A DNA stretch of 64,000 nucleotides from Ovis canadensis. Its lineage: Eukaryota; Chordata; Mammalia; Artiodactyla; Bovidae. The notes under the pieces were generated by a model that was not told the origin of the DNA, ran no database searches, and saw only the letters and a list, made by a program, of their open reading frames with translations. Location: assembly GCF_042477335.2 (NCBI RefSeq), contig NC_091254.1, positions 96,967,501 to 97,031,500 on the forward strand, read 5' to 3'. Shown here one piece after another: positions 11,721 through 23,077 of this stretch (the stretch's first letter is position 1; each line of letters begins with the position of its first letter). Position numbers and translations under genes: made by a program.

Positions 11721-12300
11721 AGTGTACACACACTAAGTGCAGTGTACACGCATTAAGTGTAGTATACGCACACTAAGTGCAGTATACACGCATTAAGCGC
11801 AGTGTACACACACTAAGCACAGTGTACGCACACTAAGCGCAGTGTACACGCATTAAATGTAGTATACGCACACTAAGTGCAGTATACACGCATTAAGCGC
11901 AGTGTACACACACTAAGGGCAGTGTACACACACTAAGGGCAGTGTACACACACTAAGCGCAGTGTACACACACTAAGTGCAGTGTACACACACTAAGCAC
12001 AGTGTACACGCATTAAATGTAGTATACGCACACTAAGTGCAGTGTACACGCATTAAGCGCAGTGTACACACACTAAGGGCAGTGTACACACACTAAGTGC
12101 AGTGTACACACACTAAGTGCAGTGTACACACACTAAGCACAGTGTACACGCATTAAATGTAGTGTACGCACACTAAGTGCAGTGTACACGCATTAAGCGC
12201 AGTGTACACACACTAAGGGCAGTGTACACACACTAAGTACAGTATACACACATTAAGGGCAGTGTACGCACACTAAGTGCAGTATATACACATTAAGCTG
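11721..12300 (+). repeat. 20-bp minisatellite, 29 units in strict register
   Basis: Twenty-nine consecutive 20-base units occur with no indel. The commonest unit is agtgtacacacactaagtgc. Variants fall into classes: a 'cacgcattaaatgt' type (units 7, 15, 22), an 'agtatacgca' type (3, 8, 16), a 'ggc'-ending type (10, 11, 18, 25) and a 'cac'-ending type (5, 14, 21). These recur in the same order every 7-8 units, so there is a higher-order period of about 140-160 bp. Each unit carries about 12 bases of alternating purine-pyrimidine (gtgtacacacac). The last unit is degenerate. It is non-coding, since 20 is not a multiple of three. It is not a CRISPR array, because no unique spacers separate the repeats. 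Confidence 0.95.
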
Positions 12301-13555
12301 AAGTTATCAGCACTTCATCTGCCTGTGCCCTAAAATATCTCAAAACTGAATAAACATGAATGGACATTAATTTTCCAGACACACTACCTGTCATTTTTAG
12401 CAAAAGTGCTTTCAGATCAGCCAAAACAGACTTTTCCTCCTCCAGCTGAATGCAAGTCCCTAGCATATTAACAGCAAAGAAAGTCATACTTGTACAAGGG
12501 AAGGACGATTCTACTTGTATCAACTTCATCCCAGTTTGAAAATGATGAACTTTTCAGAAGAAATAATTGTGTTTCTGTGGGGTGCTCTGACATGTCAGAT
12601 TGCTTGGCACCTTGATATTAAATTACTCAGAGGCCACTTTGCTCTCTGCTTGTTAAGGCACTTGGAGCCAGGAAGGGATCGGCAACTGAAAAGTATTTTC
12701 CGAGAAACATCAAAGATACTCATTTGGAGTTTTAATAAGAAAACCCAGGAAAGCGCAACAAGAAAATAGCTAAATTAACTCCCATTGTATTATGTTTAAT
12801 CTTTTTTCCAAGGTAGACAGGAAAGAAGCTTAGATGGAAAATAAATGAATTTTATACTGCATTAGAGACTTCATATGGTATTAGCCAGGATCTTTAAAAG
12901 GCATATTGGTTTTATCTGCTTTGGAATGAGAGTAACTAAGAAGTTAAAAGCTAAACCTAATCGTGAGATGAACTGAACATCCAGTCACTTAAACTCTTTG
13001 ACTTGAGGCTTGTGCTGCTGATCACATGACTAGCCTTTCCCATGTCATCTTCTGTACTTTTCTGAATAAAGAGCAGTTAGTTTATTTTTCAGTAAATTTT
13101 CCCTAGACAGGACACTTCTGGGTAAGGATTGTGAACTTTTCCACGCCTGTGTGTTAGTGTCTGTTTTACAATCGTGTTAACTTCAGCAAGGACTCTGTGT
13201 GTCCCATCGATTGCTCCTCGCATTTGCTAAACTGAACAGTTAATGTTTTGACCTTATATCATCTGACTTTTCTCTGGAATTGGGCTCTGTTTAACGTTCT
13301 CCTTAAAGTGCTAACTTCCACATCCAAATGTGTTCATTTAAATACTTCCTCAACGAATCCACACGTGTGTTCTGCATTCAGCTCAACCTCCTGTGGGACC
13401 TAATTGTCCTCTCTAGCTCTTATTTCCCTTGGCATGTTGAGGCTGTGGTTGTTCCATCACATTCCAAATCGAGAGTCATCGTCCAGCCGCCATCACTTTT
13501 CTCTCCCACGTCTAAGCTTTCTTACCGATTTTTCATTGCACATCTCGCAGCTGTT
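12301..13555. other. Intergenic, nothing recognised
   Basis: AT-rich sequence with no coding or repeat assignment. Confidence 0.45.
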
Positions 13556-13559
13556 TTCA

Positions 13560-13770
13560 TTCTCTCATTCCCATCGTCAAATGCTGCCTTGGGCCAGGCG
13601 CTCATTACATGCTTTTTAAAGGTCCCCCTGACATTATTCCTTATCATCCATCTATCCACAATACTCCACCTAAATCAACCTAAAATGCTGTCTGTACTGG
13701 TTTTGTTACTACTCCATATAAAACTCTTCAATATCTTCCCATAACTTACACAATAAAATCTAAGTTCCTT
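13560..13770 (+). repeat. L2-like ancient LINE remnant
   Basis: Text such as 'CTCTTCAATATCTTCCCATA' followed by 'CAATAAAATCTAAGTTCCTT' resembles the conserved L2 3' region. It is heavily decayed. Confidence 0.35.
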
Positions 13771-13779
13771 GTAAGACTT

Positions 13780-13884
13780 TTTTTTCATATGCTTTTTCAT
13801 TATTTTTTAATTTCATTTTTTTCATATTCTATTTCATTATCTTTTTCATCTTATTACAGGATATTAAATATAGTTCCCTATGCT
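13780..13884 (-). mobile_element. L1 3' UTR fragment, interrupted by BovB
   Basis: 'GGATATTAAATATAGTTCCC' plus 'TATGCT' is the reversed L1 3' UTR also seen near 47,625. It breaks off at 13,884 and seems to resume after the BovB at 15,031 ('ATGCTTTACCATAGGACCCT'). Confidence 0.6.
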
Positions 13885-15030
13885 AGCCAACATCTGCTGG
13901 ATCATGGAAAAAGCAAGAGAGTTCCAGAAAAACATCTGTTTCTGCTTTATTGACTATGCCAAAGCCTTTGACTGTGTGGATCACAACAAACTGTGGAAGA
14001 TTCTGAGAGATGAGAATACCAGACCACTTGACCTGTCTCTCGAGAAATCTGTATGCAGGTCAGGAAGCAACACTTAGAACTGGACATGGACTGGTTCAAA
14101 ACAGGAAAATATACGTCAAGGCTGTATATTGTCACCCTGCTTATTTAACTTCTATGCAGAGTACATCATGAGAAACGCTGGGCTGGAAGAAACACAAGCT
14201 GTAATCAAGATTGCCAGGAGAAATATCAATAACCTCAGATATGCAGATGACACCACCCTTACGGCAGAAAGTGAAGAGGAGCTAAACAGCCTCTTGATGA
14301 AAGTGAAAGAGGAGAGTGAAAAAGTTAGCTTAAAGCTCAACATTCAGAAAATGAATTCATGGCATCTGGTCCCATCACTTCATGGGAAATAGATGGGTAA
14401 ACAGTGGAAACAGTGTCAGACTTCATTTTTCTGGGCTCCAAAATCACTGCAGATGGTGACTGCAGCCATGAAATTAGAAGATGCTTACTCCTTGGAAGAA
14501 AAGTTATGACCAACAATAGATGGCATATTCAAAAGCAGAGATATTACTTTGCCGACTAAGGTCTGTCTAGTCAAGGCTATGGTTTTTCCTGTTTTCTTGT
14601 ATGGATGTGAGAGTTGGACTGTGAAGAAGGCTGGGTGCCGAAGAATTGATGCTTTTGAACTGTGGTGTTGGAGAAGCCTCTTGAGAGTCCCTTGGACTGC
14701 AAGGAGATCCAACCAGTCCATTCTGCAAGAGATCAGCCCTGGGATTTCTTTGGAGGGAATGATGCTAAAGCTGAAACTCCAGTACTTTGGCCACCTCATG
14801 TGAAGAGTTGACTCATTGGAAAAGACTCTGATGCTGGGAGGGATTGGGGGCAAGAGGAGAAGGGGATGACAGAGGATGAGATGGCTGGATGGCATCACTG
14901 ACTCGATGGACGTGAGTTTGAGTGAACTCCGGGAGTTGGTGATGGACAGGGAGGCCTGGTGTGCTGCAATTCATGGGGTCGCAAAGAGTCGGACACGACT
15001 GAGCGACTGAACTGAACTGAACTGAACTGA
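13885..15030 (+). mobile_element. 5'-truncated BovB LINE, sense, with RT relic
   Basis: This is the 3' third of a BovB retrotransposon. Its translation contains 'FIDYAKAFDCVDHNKLW' (near 13,950) and the catalytic RYADDTTL motif of reverse transcriptase (near 14,240), followed by the VYGCESWTVKKA-like segment (near 14,600). It ends in the characteristic (GAACT)n tail at 15,005-15,030. The reading frame is broken into pieces at 13,880-14,077, 14,129-14,392 and 14,549-14,803, so no working enzyme is encoded. The 5-bp ATGCT on both sides (13,880-13,884 and 15,031-15,035) fits a target-site duplication within an older L1. Confidence 0.9.
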
Positions 15031-15079
15031 ATGCTTTACCATAGGACCCTGCTGTGAGACCTTTTAAGATACAGCACTG

Positions 15080-15775
15080 CTCAATTTTTTTTTCTTTTGA
15101 ATTTTTTTATTTTGTATTGGGGTATAGCTGATTAACAATGTTGTGATAGTTTCAGGTAAACAACAAAGGGACTCACCCATACATACATAGGTATATATTC
15201 TTTCTCCCCCAGACCCCCCTCCCATCCAGGCTGCCACATAACATTGAGCAGAGCTCCATGTGCTGTACAAGAAGTCCTTGTTGGTTATCCTTTGTTATCC
15301 ATTTTTAATAGAGCAGTGTGTACGTAACCATCCCAAAGCCCCTAACTATCCCCTCCCCCAGCAACCATAAGTTCATTTTCTGTCTGTGAGTTCTGTTTCA
15401 TTTGTGTCATTTCTTTTTAGATTCCATGTATAAGGGATATCATACAATATTTCTCCTTCTCTGTCTGACTGACTTCACTCAATGTGACACTCTCTAGATC
15501 CACGCATGTTGCTTCGGATGGCATTATTCCGTTGTTTTCATGGTTGAGTTATATTCCATTGTACATATGTACAAGCTCCTCTATCCGTTTCTCTGTCAAT
15601 GGACATTTAGGCTGTTCCCCACTCTTGGCTATTGTAAACAGTGCTGCAATGAACACTGGGGTCATATGTCTTCTAGATATATGCCTAGGAGTGGGATGGC
15701 AGGGTCCTACGACAGCTCTCTTTTTAGTGTTTTAAGGCACCAGAACACTGTTCCCCATAGTACCATTGCCTAGTT
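15080..15775 (-). mobile_element. L1 3' end, antisense
   Basis: Reversed L1: 'TTTATTTTGTATTGGGGTAT' marks the 3' UTR, then come 'GTGCTGTACAAGAAGTCCTT' and the ORF2 terminal region ('CTATTGTAAACAGTGCTGCA', 'TATATGCCTAGGAGTGGGAT'). It is 5'-truncated. Confidence 0.85.
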
Positions 15776-17540
15776 TTTAATAGTCATTTACTTTCTTCTC
15801 CATCTGCAATTTTTGCAATAGTAATCCTAAGCTACTTACTTTGCAAATTCACTGTTATGGACTGACTATTTGTGAACATTTAAAATCAAGAGGTTGAAGC
15901 CTTGGTCCCCCATGTGATGGTGTTTGGAAACCTGAATTTCCCCTGCTGCTGTGACATGGCCAAAGCTCCACACAGTCACTGCTCTCGGCTCAGATCTCTC
16001 TTTGGTTTCTCAGCTCCTGGTCCAGCTTATTTTAAATATCAGCAAACGCCTCTGGGGAAATGCAGGGACGGTCAGGCTCGACTGTCTCTCCTCTTGCTGT
16101 CTCGGACCCTCGAGTCTAGCTGCCCTGGCTGCTTTCTGATGTCGCTGAACAGATTTTCTTTTGCAGAGGGCCGGGGAGGTAGGTGAGAAGTATTGCTTTA
16201 GGTGTCACTTTTCTAATTCTTTTCTAATTTCAGAGGATACAGAAGGTTTGCTTTGCTGAAGCCTAGTCCCTCATAGCTGGAAACACAAGAATCTGCTAGA
16301 ATATGTTAAAGTGAGTCCCAATTACTGTATCATTTTGTCTGCACATATTTCATCATGTATTACCAGTAGATATGATATGCTTAATTAGTTTAACACCAGT
16401 CTGTTGTCATAAAAATAGCAATAATTACTTAATATAATCTAATATGAAGTCTATATTCAAATGCCTAAAAAAAATTGCCTCCTGAATTTAGATGTAAATG
16501 AGGTCCAAACTTTGCATTTTGTTGATGTCTCATAATCTATAACAATTTCATCTCTGTTTTTTCTCATCTTCATTTATAATAAAAAAGGAGCCCTTTTTAT
16601 GTAAAATTGCCCATATTCTCAACTTTGCTGATTGCATTCTTGTCAATTAACTTATTCCTCCAATTCCTGTATATCCTATAAATTGGAAGTTAGATATAGA
16701 GATCTGATTATGAACAAATTTTTGATAAGAATACTTCTGAGTATTCTGGTGAAGTTTTTGTGAGCCTACTCTTAATGTTATTCTGTACTGATCAGGAGAT
16801 CCGGTGCTGTCAGCATAAAACACTTTTAGGTGAAAAAAGGCGTTGCCAGAGACATACCATACATGTCAGTTTTGCGCCTCCCATGCGCACTGTGGCTCTT
16901 TTCTGGTGGTATTATCACTGGCTTCATTTTGCTTAGCGTGTTTTAGTTATAATTACACTTTTATTTAGTTTTAAAGGACATATAAGCACATCTCAGAACA
17001 TTCAAGCACTGCTGGAGGAACAGCGCTTGGCCTGGAAGAACTCACACGAGTCAAAAGAAAAACTAAATCACCGTTGAACAAGGTGGGGCGAGAGGAGCAT
17101 CCCCCAGAGGTCTCACCGTGGAGTAAGTGTGAAGCAGAGGCTCCCCAAGGGTGGGCCCCCCCATGGTGCGTGTTGTGGACAAAAAGCCATGTCCCCTACA
17201 AAATGCACATGCTGAGATCCCAGCCGCCACGGTATTAAGAGGTGGTCTTGGTGAATAGCTGGGTTCTCTTGAGCCCTGCTCAGCTTCTGACAGCCCTTCT
17301 CCAAGAGGACCATCATCCCACTCAACTCTGCTTCCAGCCTGGACCCGAGCTGTGCTACACGTGGACAGACCTCTCCCTCTGGGGGTGCCTCAGTTTCCCT
17401 TCAAGCCTGGGACTGAAAGAGCATACCTCCTGGCTCGGATGGGGGCCTGTAGAGCGTTCCCGAGTGTGTTTATTTTGCCAGCTGTGACCACCTGTCTCCT
17501 CTCCTCACGGCCATATTTTGTAGCTGATTATTCTCTCTCC
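15776..17540. other. Intergenic, weak old-repeat signal only
   Basis: Around 17,160-17,260, 'GCCATGTCCCCTACAAAATG' and 'GGTATTAAGAGGTGGTCTTG' resemble a common ancient mammalian interspersed repeat whose family I cannot name. The rest is unassigned. Confidence 0.4.
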
Positions 17541-17764
17541 TGGACTTCCTTGGTAGCTCAGCAGTAAAGAACCTGCCTGACAACACAGGAGCTTCAGGAG
17601 ATGTGGGTTTGATCCCTGGATGGGGAAGATCCCCTGGAGGAGGCCATGGCAACCCACTCCAGTGTTCTTGCCTGGAGAATCCCATGGACAGAGGAGCCTG
17701 GCGGGCCACAGTCTATAGGGTTGCAAAGAGTTGGACACGACTGAGTGACTTAGCATGCACACAC
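17541..17764 (+). mobile_element. Bov-tA-type SINE with 11-bp TSD
   Basis: Full-length sense element. The perfect repeat ATTCTCTCTCC at 17,530-17,540 and 17,765-17,775 defines the insertion site. Confidence 0.92.
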
Positions 17765-17767
17765 ATT

Positions 17768-18324
17768 CTCTCTCCCAAATTAGCAAATAGAAAAGAATCT
17801 CTGCTTGATTTCAGCTCCTCGTTGACCCAGGGCTACTAAGAAATCTGGGTAAGAAGTGGTTGGGTCTAGCCAAGATAAGAGAGATTCCATACAGCTGGAC
17901 TTCACCCCATTCCATTCTCCAAGACCACTTACCAATTCCTACTGGGCACAAACTCCGGAGTGAGGTGTTAGCAGATAAGGTTGAGGTAGGAGGGCCTTGA
18001 AGGCAAACAAAATGTGGCCTCACCTCTGAAAAGAATTCACCGTCCAGTTGGAGAAATCGTGGTGATGCCAGAATTGACGATATCGGGAGAAGACACTGCA
18101 TCTCATTGCTTTGAAGTGCGAGCTGCTCTTCACCCAGCCGCTCCGACAAACCCCTACCTGTTTCTTCAACCCCTGCGTCCTGCCTCTGCTCTGCTCACTG
18201 TTTACATTAGTCCAATAACCATTATTGAAAGGAGCCTGGGAGGTGCGCCTCCTCCAGACTGGGGGAAACAAGATAAACGCACAGAAGGATAAAGTGAGGG
18301 ATGGATTCAGACGGTAGCCAGTAC
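17768..18324. other. Intergenic, nothing recognised
   Basis: Overlapping short frames on both strands. No feature is supported. Confidence 0.45.
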
Positions 18325-18470
18325 AAGATGGTTGGATGGCATCATCGACTCGATGGACAGGCATCTGAGCAAGCTGCAGGAGGCAGTGAAGGACAGTGGC
18401 GTCTGGCGAGCCGCAGCCCAGGGGGCCACCAAGAGCTGGACACGACCGAGTGACTGAACAACAGCAACGT
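18325..18470 (+). mobile_element. BovB 3' terminal fragment, sense
   Basis: 'GGTTGGATGGCATCATCGAC', 'TCGATGGACAGGCATC' and 'CGACCGAGTGACTGAACAAC' mark the last ~145 bases of BovB. It is more GC-rich and diverged than the other copies. Confidence 0.75.
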
Positions 18471-19011
18471 GGCAGAATAAGGGTTCAGGGAAAGACGCCA
18501 GCAGATAGGACAGGGATGAACTAGACAGAAATATTCAGCCAAAGCGCATGTGTAAATCTCCTTACTCTTCCCAATGACACACCGAGGAAACAGTATGGGT
18601 AAGCACACCCTGTCCCTCTGTCCTGTTCCCACATGCGGGGTTATATAACCTAGTTACGGCACAGATGGAGGGGATGCAGGCCTCGTCCTGGAATGAGATG
18701 GGCTGCGTGAAGCACAGGACACGGTAAGGCTGGACTCCCCGGGCGATGCTCCAGACCCGGAGCCTTCTCCACGGCCCTGTGGGCCCTGCGACACATTCTG
18801 TGCCCACACAAATTTCCCCGCTTCCTCCTGCCCTCACACGCTACCTCTTTGCCCGACAGCAGGCTGCTCTGATTCATCCCGTTAACTGCTGGGCTCCTTG
18901 AAGCCCGTTTTCCCTCCTGCTTGAATGACTTCTAGTTTTCTTCATTCATGTCTTTACTTCTTACTGTGTCACTCCTTAACAACCTAGCAATTTCTCCATC
19001 TTTTAACAATG
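18471..19011. other. Intergenic, nothing recognised
   Basis: Slightly GC-rich, with no assigned feature. Confidence 0.45.
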
Positions 19012-19222
19012 ACCAGGGTGTTGGTGTAAAGAACTTGCCTGCCAGTGCAGGAGACTTCAGAGATGGGGGTTCCCTCCCTGGGTTGGGAAGATCCCCTGGA
19101 GGAGGAAATGGCCACCCACTGCAGTATTCTTGCCTGGAGAATCCCACGGACAGAGGCTCCTGGTGGTTTATCGTCCATAGGGTCGCAGAGTCGGACACGA
19201 CTGAAGCGACTTAGCATGCAGT
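19012..19222 (+). mobile_element. Bov-tA-type SINE, sense, diverged head
   Basis: The body from 'GTGTAAAGAACTTGCCTGCC' to 'GCAGAGTCGGACACGACTGA' is clear. The first ~20 bases have drifted. Confidence 0.85.
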
Positions 19223-19319
19223 TAATACTCAGGTCTCTTTTCTGAAAACTCATCGTATTTTTCCTAATACTTTGGATTTTCATAAGGGATTGCAGATCCC
19301 ACAATTAAACATGATAAAG

Positions 19320-19528
19320 TGGTTCAAAGACTGGATGTTAGAGCCAGACTGCCTGGTTATATACCTACCTCCTTCGTTTAGCAGCTGTGAAAGCTTGGTC
19401 CTGCCTCAGTTTCCTGGTCTTTGAAATGGAGACACTAATAATAACCACAGACAAACCGGTATGAGTAATAAATAAAAGATACCTGTTAAGGTCTTAGAAC
19501 AGTGGGAAGCATAGATTTAGCCCTCAAT
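19320..19528 (+). repeat. MIR SINE remnant
   Basis: The order is close to the MIR consensus: 'AGAGCCAGACTGCCTGG', 'CTGCCTCAGTTTCCTGGTCT', 'TGAAATGGAGACACTAATAA' and 'TTAGAACAGTGGGAAGCATA'. Confidence 0.7.
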
Positions 19529-19539
19529 ATATTTTAGCT

Positions 19540-19882
19540 GGGCTTCCCTGGTCCTCAGCTGGTAAAGAATCCGCCTGCAATGCAGGAGAACCTAGTTTGA
19601 TTCCTGGGTCAGTAAGATCCCCTGGAGAGGGGGTAGGCTACCCACTCCAGTATTCGTGGGCTTCCCTGGTGGCTCAGATGGTAAAGAATCTGCCTGCAAT
19701 GTGGGAGACCTGGGTCCAATCCCAGGGCTGGGAAGATCCCCTGGAGGAGAGCATGGCAACCCACTCCAGTATTCTTGCCTGGAGAATCCCATGGACAGAG
19801 GAGCCTGGTGAGTTACAGCCCACAGGGTAGCAAAGAGTCGGACACGTTGGACACGACTGAGACAACTCAGCACAGCAGTCAC
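19540..19882 (+). mobile_element. Two head-to-tail Bov-tA units
   Basis: A head-half SINE (19,541-19,658), ending at 'CACTCCAGTATTCGT', is followed directly by a complete unit (19,659-19,876). Imperfect repeats ATATTTTAGCT (19,529-19,539) and ATATTTGAGCT (19,883-19,893) flank the pair, which fits insertion as one dimeric element. Confidence 0.8.
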
Positions 19883-19893
19883 ATATTTGAGCT

Positions 19894-20820
19894 ATTTTAA
19901 TTATGATTATGTTTAGCATGATATGTCATCTCCGTACTGAAAAGTTATTTTCCTTGTTAGCATGTCCAGGCATGTTCCTTTTACATTAAAGGGTAGGGGG
20001 CTGGCTCAGTCGCAGTAAAATGAGAAACAACAGCATGTTGGTGCTTGGATTTTTTTTTGAGGCTGTTCCGCCTTTTTGGAATAATCTATGCTACCACCTG
20101 CTGGAACTCTCAGGAACTGTTCCCCTCACCAGAGGAGGTGATGAACCTTGCCATGTTTGAAAAAATTTCACATTTACACAAAATAAAGTAAAACATATTA
20201 CTCAAAGCATTCAGTCATCCGATATTCATCTGAGCAATTGCTCTCACTGGCTGGCTCTGTAACTAACTAAATGAGATCTTAAAATGCTCAGAAAGGCCAT
20301 GTGGTCTGTGAAAAGACCAATGTGACTGTGAGGCTCTTTGTATTTATGATAATAACTGTAAAGGCTCTCTTAGTTACAAAACCCATGCTTCAGGGGATAT
20401 TTTAATGAAAAGCAGAATGTGAGATAAATGTGACATTCAAAAGATTGCATTTTTAAATTAAGTGAATTTAAATTATTAATATCATAAAACTTTTTCTCAT
20501 GTTATTTAGAAATACTTGAGTATCAAATGAGAAAATGATTCAACAAATAGGAGACACTGAGATAAAACATCAATAATCTCTATTCAGAATGTTAGGGAAA
20601 ATATATAAAATATCTATTTGAATTTTTTCCCATTGTTCCAGGAGTTATCAGATATCTGCTTCACAGAGTTTAGGGATGTGTAATGAGAACCATGTTTTTG
20701 TTTTGTGCTATGGCTAAACTTTGAGCCAAAGTGAGAGATAAATTCATTTGGAAGCCTGGAAAATAATATTGGAGAATTTCATAAGTAGCTTAGAAAACAT
20801 AACTCCTAGTGTTTTAAATT
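19894..20820. other. Intergenic, AT-rich
   Basis: No gene or repeat was identified. Confidence 0.45.
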
Positions 20821-20983
20821 TCAGTTCAGTTCAGTCGCTCAGTCATGTTCGACTCTGCGACCCCACGGACTGCAGCATGCCCGACTTCCCTGTCCACCAC
20901 CAACTCCCGGAGCTTGCTCAAACTTGCGTCCATCGAGTCGGTGATGCCCTCCAACCATCTCAACCTTCGTTGTCCCCTTCTGA
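20821..20983 (-). mobile_element. BovB 3' terminal fragment, antisense
   Basis: It begins with the reversed tail 'TTCAGTTCAGTTCAGTCGCT' region and runs through 'CACCAACTCCCGGAGCTTGC' to 'GTTGTCCCCTTCT'. Confidence 0.85.
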
Positions 20984-21378
20984 TTAAATTTAGCTAACCC
21001 CAAGCAGAACCTTAGAACGTGTGACATCTCTCATAAGCACTAGAAGGGAATGTAGTACCTGTCCCTTGAAGTTGGAGGGTTGAGACACATTTCAAAGACT
21101 TGGTAATATTAGCCTATTGGCCTGTATCCCTTAACAACCACTAACTCATTGGCTACTGGACTCTGTCTAGAGGGAGCAGGGTTAGGGCCAAGCGCAGCAG
21201 GGGACACACGGTGGCAGCTCCATTCCTAGCTTTCCTGCTGAAGATGTCTGTGCATCTGGGCACACCTCTGCCCCTCCCAGGGCCCAGTGAAAGTTCAGCT
21301 TTCTTAGAAGGATGGGAATTTATGTAAATAAATGTCAGAGGAATAATGAACAGCTTTGAAACAGGTAACCCTGCTTCT
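20984..21378. other. Intergenic, nothing recognised
   Basis: No supported feature. Confidence 0.45.
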
Positions 21379-21590
21379 GGCTTCCCAGGTGGCGCTAGTG
21401 GTAAAGAATCCTCCTGCCAATGCAGGGCGTAAGAGATGTGGGTTTGATCCCTGGGTTGGAAAGATCCCCTGGAGGAGGAAATGGCATCTCACTCCAGGAT
21501 TCTTGCCTAGAGAATCCCATGGACGGAGGAGCCTGGTGGGCTACAGTCCACGGGGTGGCAAAGAGTCAGAGATTGAGCAGGCATGCGAAA
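21379..21590 (+). mobile_element. Bov-tA-type SINE, sense
   Basis: It has the 'GGCTTCCCAGGTGGCGCTAG' head and the 'GGCTACAGTCCACGGGGTGG' tail. Confidence 0.9.
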
Positions 21591-21712
21591 ACACTACTCC
21601 CACTCTCACTCCTTGTCAATGTGTCCTCCAGGGTGGAGCCAGAAAGAAATTTTCTAGCAAGCCAGGCTGACGATCACTTCCCTTTTAAATCTCTTCCTGA
21701 CTTGCCATTGCC

Positions 21713-21931
21713 CTCAAGTGAAAGTGAAAGTGAAGTTGCTCGGTCCTGTCTGACTCTTTGTGACCCTGTGGATTGTACCAGGGCTCCTCAGTCCATGGGA
21801 TTCTCCAGGTGAGAATACTGGAGTGGGTTACCACTTCCTTCTCCAAGGAATCTTTCTTTCCGACCCAGGGATTGAACACGGGTCTCCCGCATTGCAGGTA
21901 GACGCTTTAACCTCTGAGCCACCAGGGAAGC
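21713..21931 (-). mobile_element. Bov-A2-type SINE with ISRE-like tail and TSD
   Basis: Antisense SINE flanked by TGCCATTGCC at 21,703-21,712 and 21,932-21,941. Its left edge is GAAAGTGAAAGTGAAG (21,720-21,735), which fits the GAAANNGAAA interferon-response/IRF pattern. Confidence 0.9.
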
Positions 21932-21944
21932 TGCCATTGCCTCA

Positions 21945-22275
21945 GGATAAAAGTAAAACCCTCAACAGAATCTGTTGGTCCTGTTCTCTTTGCCTGCAAC
22001 CCTCTGTCTTTGCCCACAAGTCCCACCCCCGTTAATCACTCTCCCCCAACTTAGACATCACTTCCTCAAGGAAGCCTCTTTCCAACCCTTCTGTTCCCCC
22101 AATCCAAAAACTTTCATAATTTATTGAAATTCCTTTGCTCATTTTCCCCTGTTCTCCTCTGAATCTTCAAGAGCCATGAAGGCAAGCTGTCTCATGGTCT
22201 TAATCACTATTTAATCCTCAGCCACAACACCTCTCCTGGTACACAGCTGGTGCTTAATAAATATTTGTTAAAGGA
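21945..22275 (+). repeat. L2 LINE 3' end
   Basis: It continues the flank of the neighbouring SINE and shows L2 landmarks in order: 'CACTTCCTCAAGGAAGCCTC', 'CATGAAGGCAAGCTGTCTCA', and 'GGTGCTTAATAAATATTTGT' at the 3' end. Confidence 0.7.
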
Positions 22276-22716
22276 TATAGATGGCTCATCTTTAATAACT
22301 CATGAAGAAAAATCTCTTTTTCAAAAATCTTTCCATGATTTACACTGAAACCACCTCTTCTCTGTGTTTTCTACAAACCATAATAGGGCTCAATCAACAG
22401 ACTTATTCCTCAAATTAAACAATTTAAAAAGCACATAGATTTCCATTATTTTTTCCTCCCTGAGTTTCTTTTCATGCATTACAGGCTTTCTGACACTGGG
22501 ACCCTGCATTAGAACCATGTCTTTGTACTTCTTTCTGAAAATTCTTCCCTGACCCCAGAGAGTGGAGGAGATGCCTCTCCCAGGAGCTCCTGTGCCCTCT
22601 GGTTTCCAGTCTTTCTGTTGAACGAAACCATGAACTCTTTAAGACAAGCACAGTGTCTTGTTGTAACACTACTGTCTAGCATAATTTATGTCTGCCCAAT
22701 TATTTAAAGATAAACT
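22276..22716. other. Intergenic, possible L2-like remnant
   Basis: 22,480-22,690 has an L2-like flavour ('TTCTTCCCTGACCCCAGAGA', 'GACAAGCACAGTGTCTTG'), but it is too decayed to assign firmly. Confidence 0.35.
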
Positions 22717-22723
22717 TACAAGT

Positions 22724-22935
22724 AGGTGGCTCAGTGGAAAAGAATCCGCCTGCCAATGCTGGAGACACAGGAAATGCAGGTTTGATCCCTGGGTTGGGAA
22801 GATCCTCTGGAGAAGGGAATGGCAACCCACTCCAGTATTCTTGCCTGGAAAATTCCATGGACAGAGGAGCCTGGTGGGCTGCAGTCCATGGGGTCACAAA
22901 GAGTTGGACATAACTGAGCATGTACGCAAGGAACA
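22724..22935 (+). mobile_element. Bov-tA-type SINE, sense
   Basis: The head is slightly truncated ('AGGTGGCTCAGTGGAAAAGA'). TACAAGT at 22,717-22,723 and 22,936-22,942 is a plausible 7-bp target-site duplication. Confidence 0.88.
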
Positions 22936-23077
22936 TACAAGTCAATGAATATCCAACAGCAAACTCAGCAGAAGAAAATTCATTCTTAACCAGTAGGTGG
23001 CAACAGTGGAAAATGTCAAAAGAATATCCCCTGGGATATGACCAGGAAGCCTTTGGTGTGAGGTCTACAATTGGGCT

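Noticed and set aside
11721-12300. CRISPR-like array
   Set aside because: The units are contiguous 20-bp tandem copies without unique spacers, in a mammalian genome.
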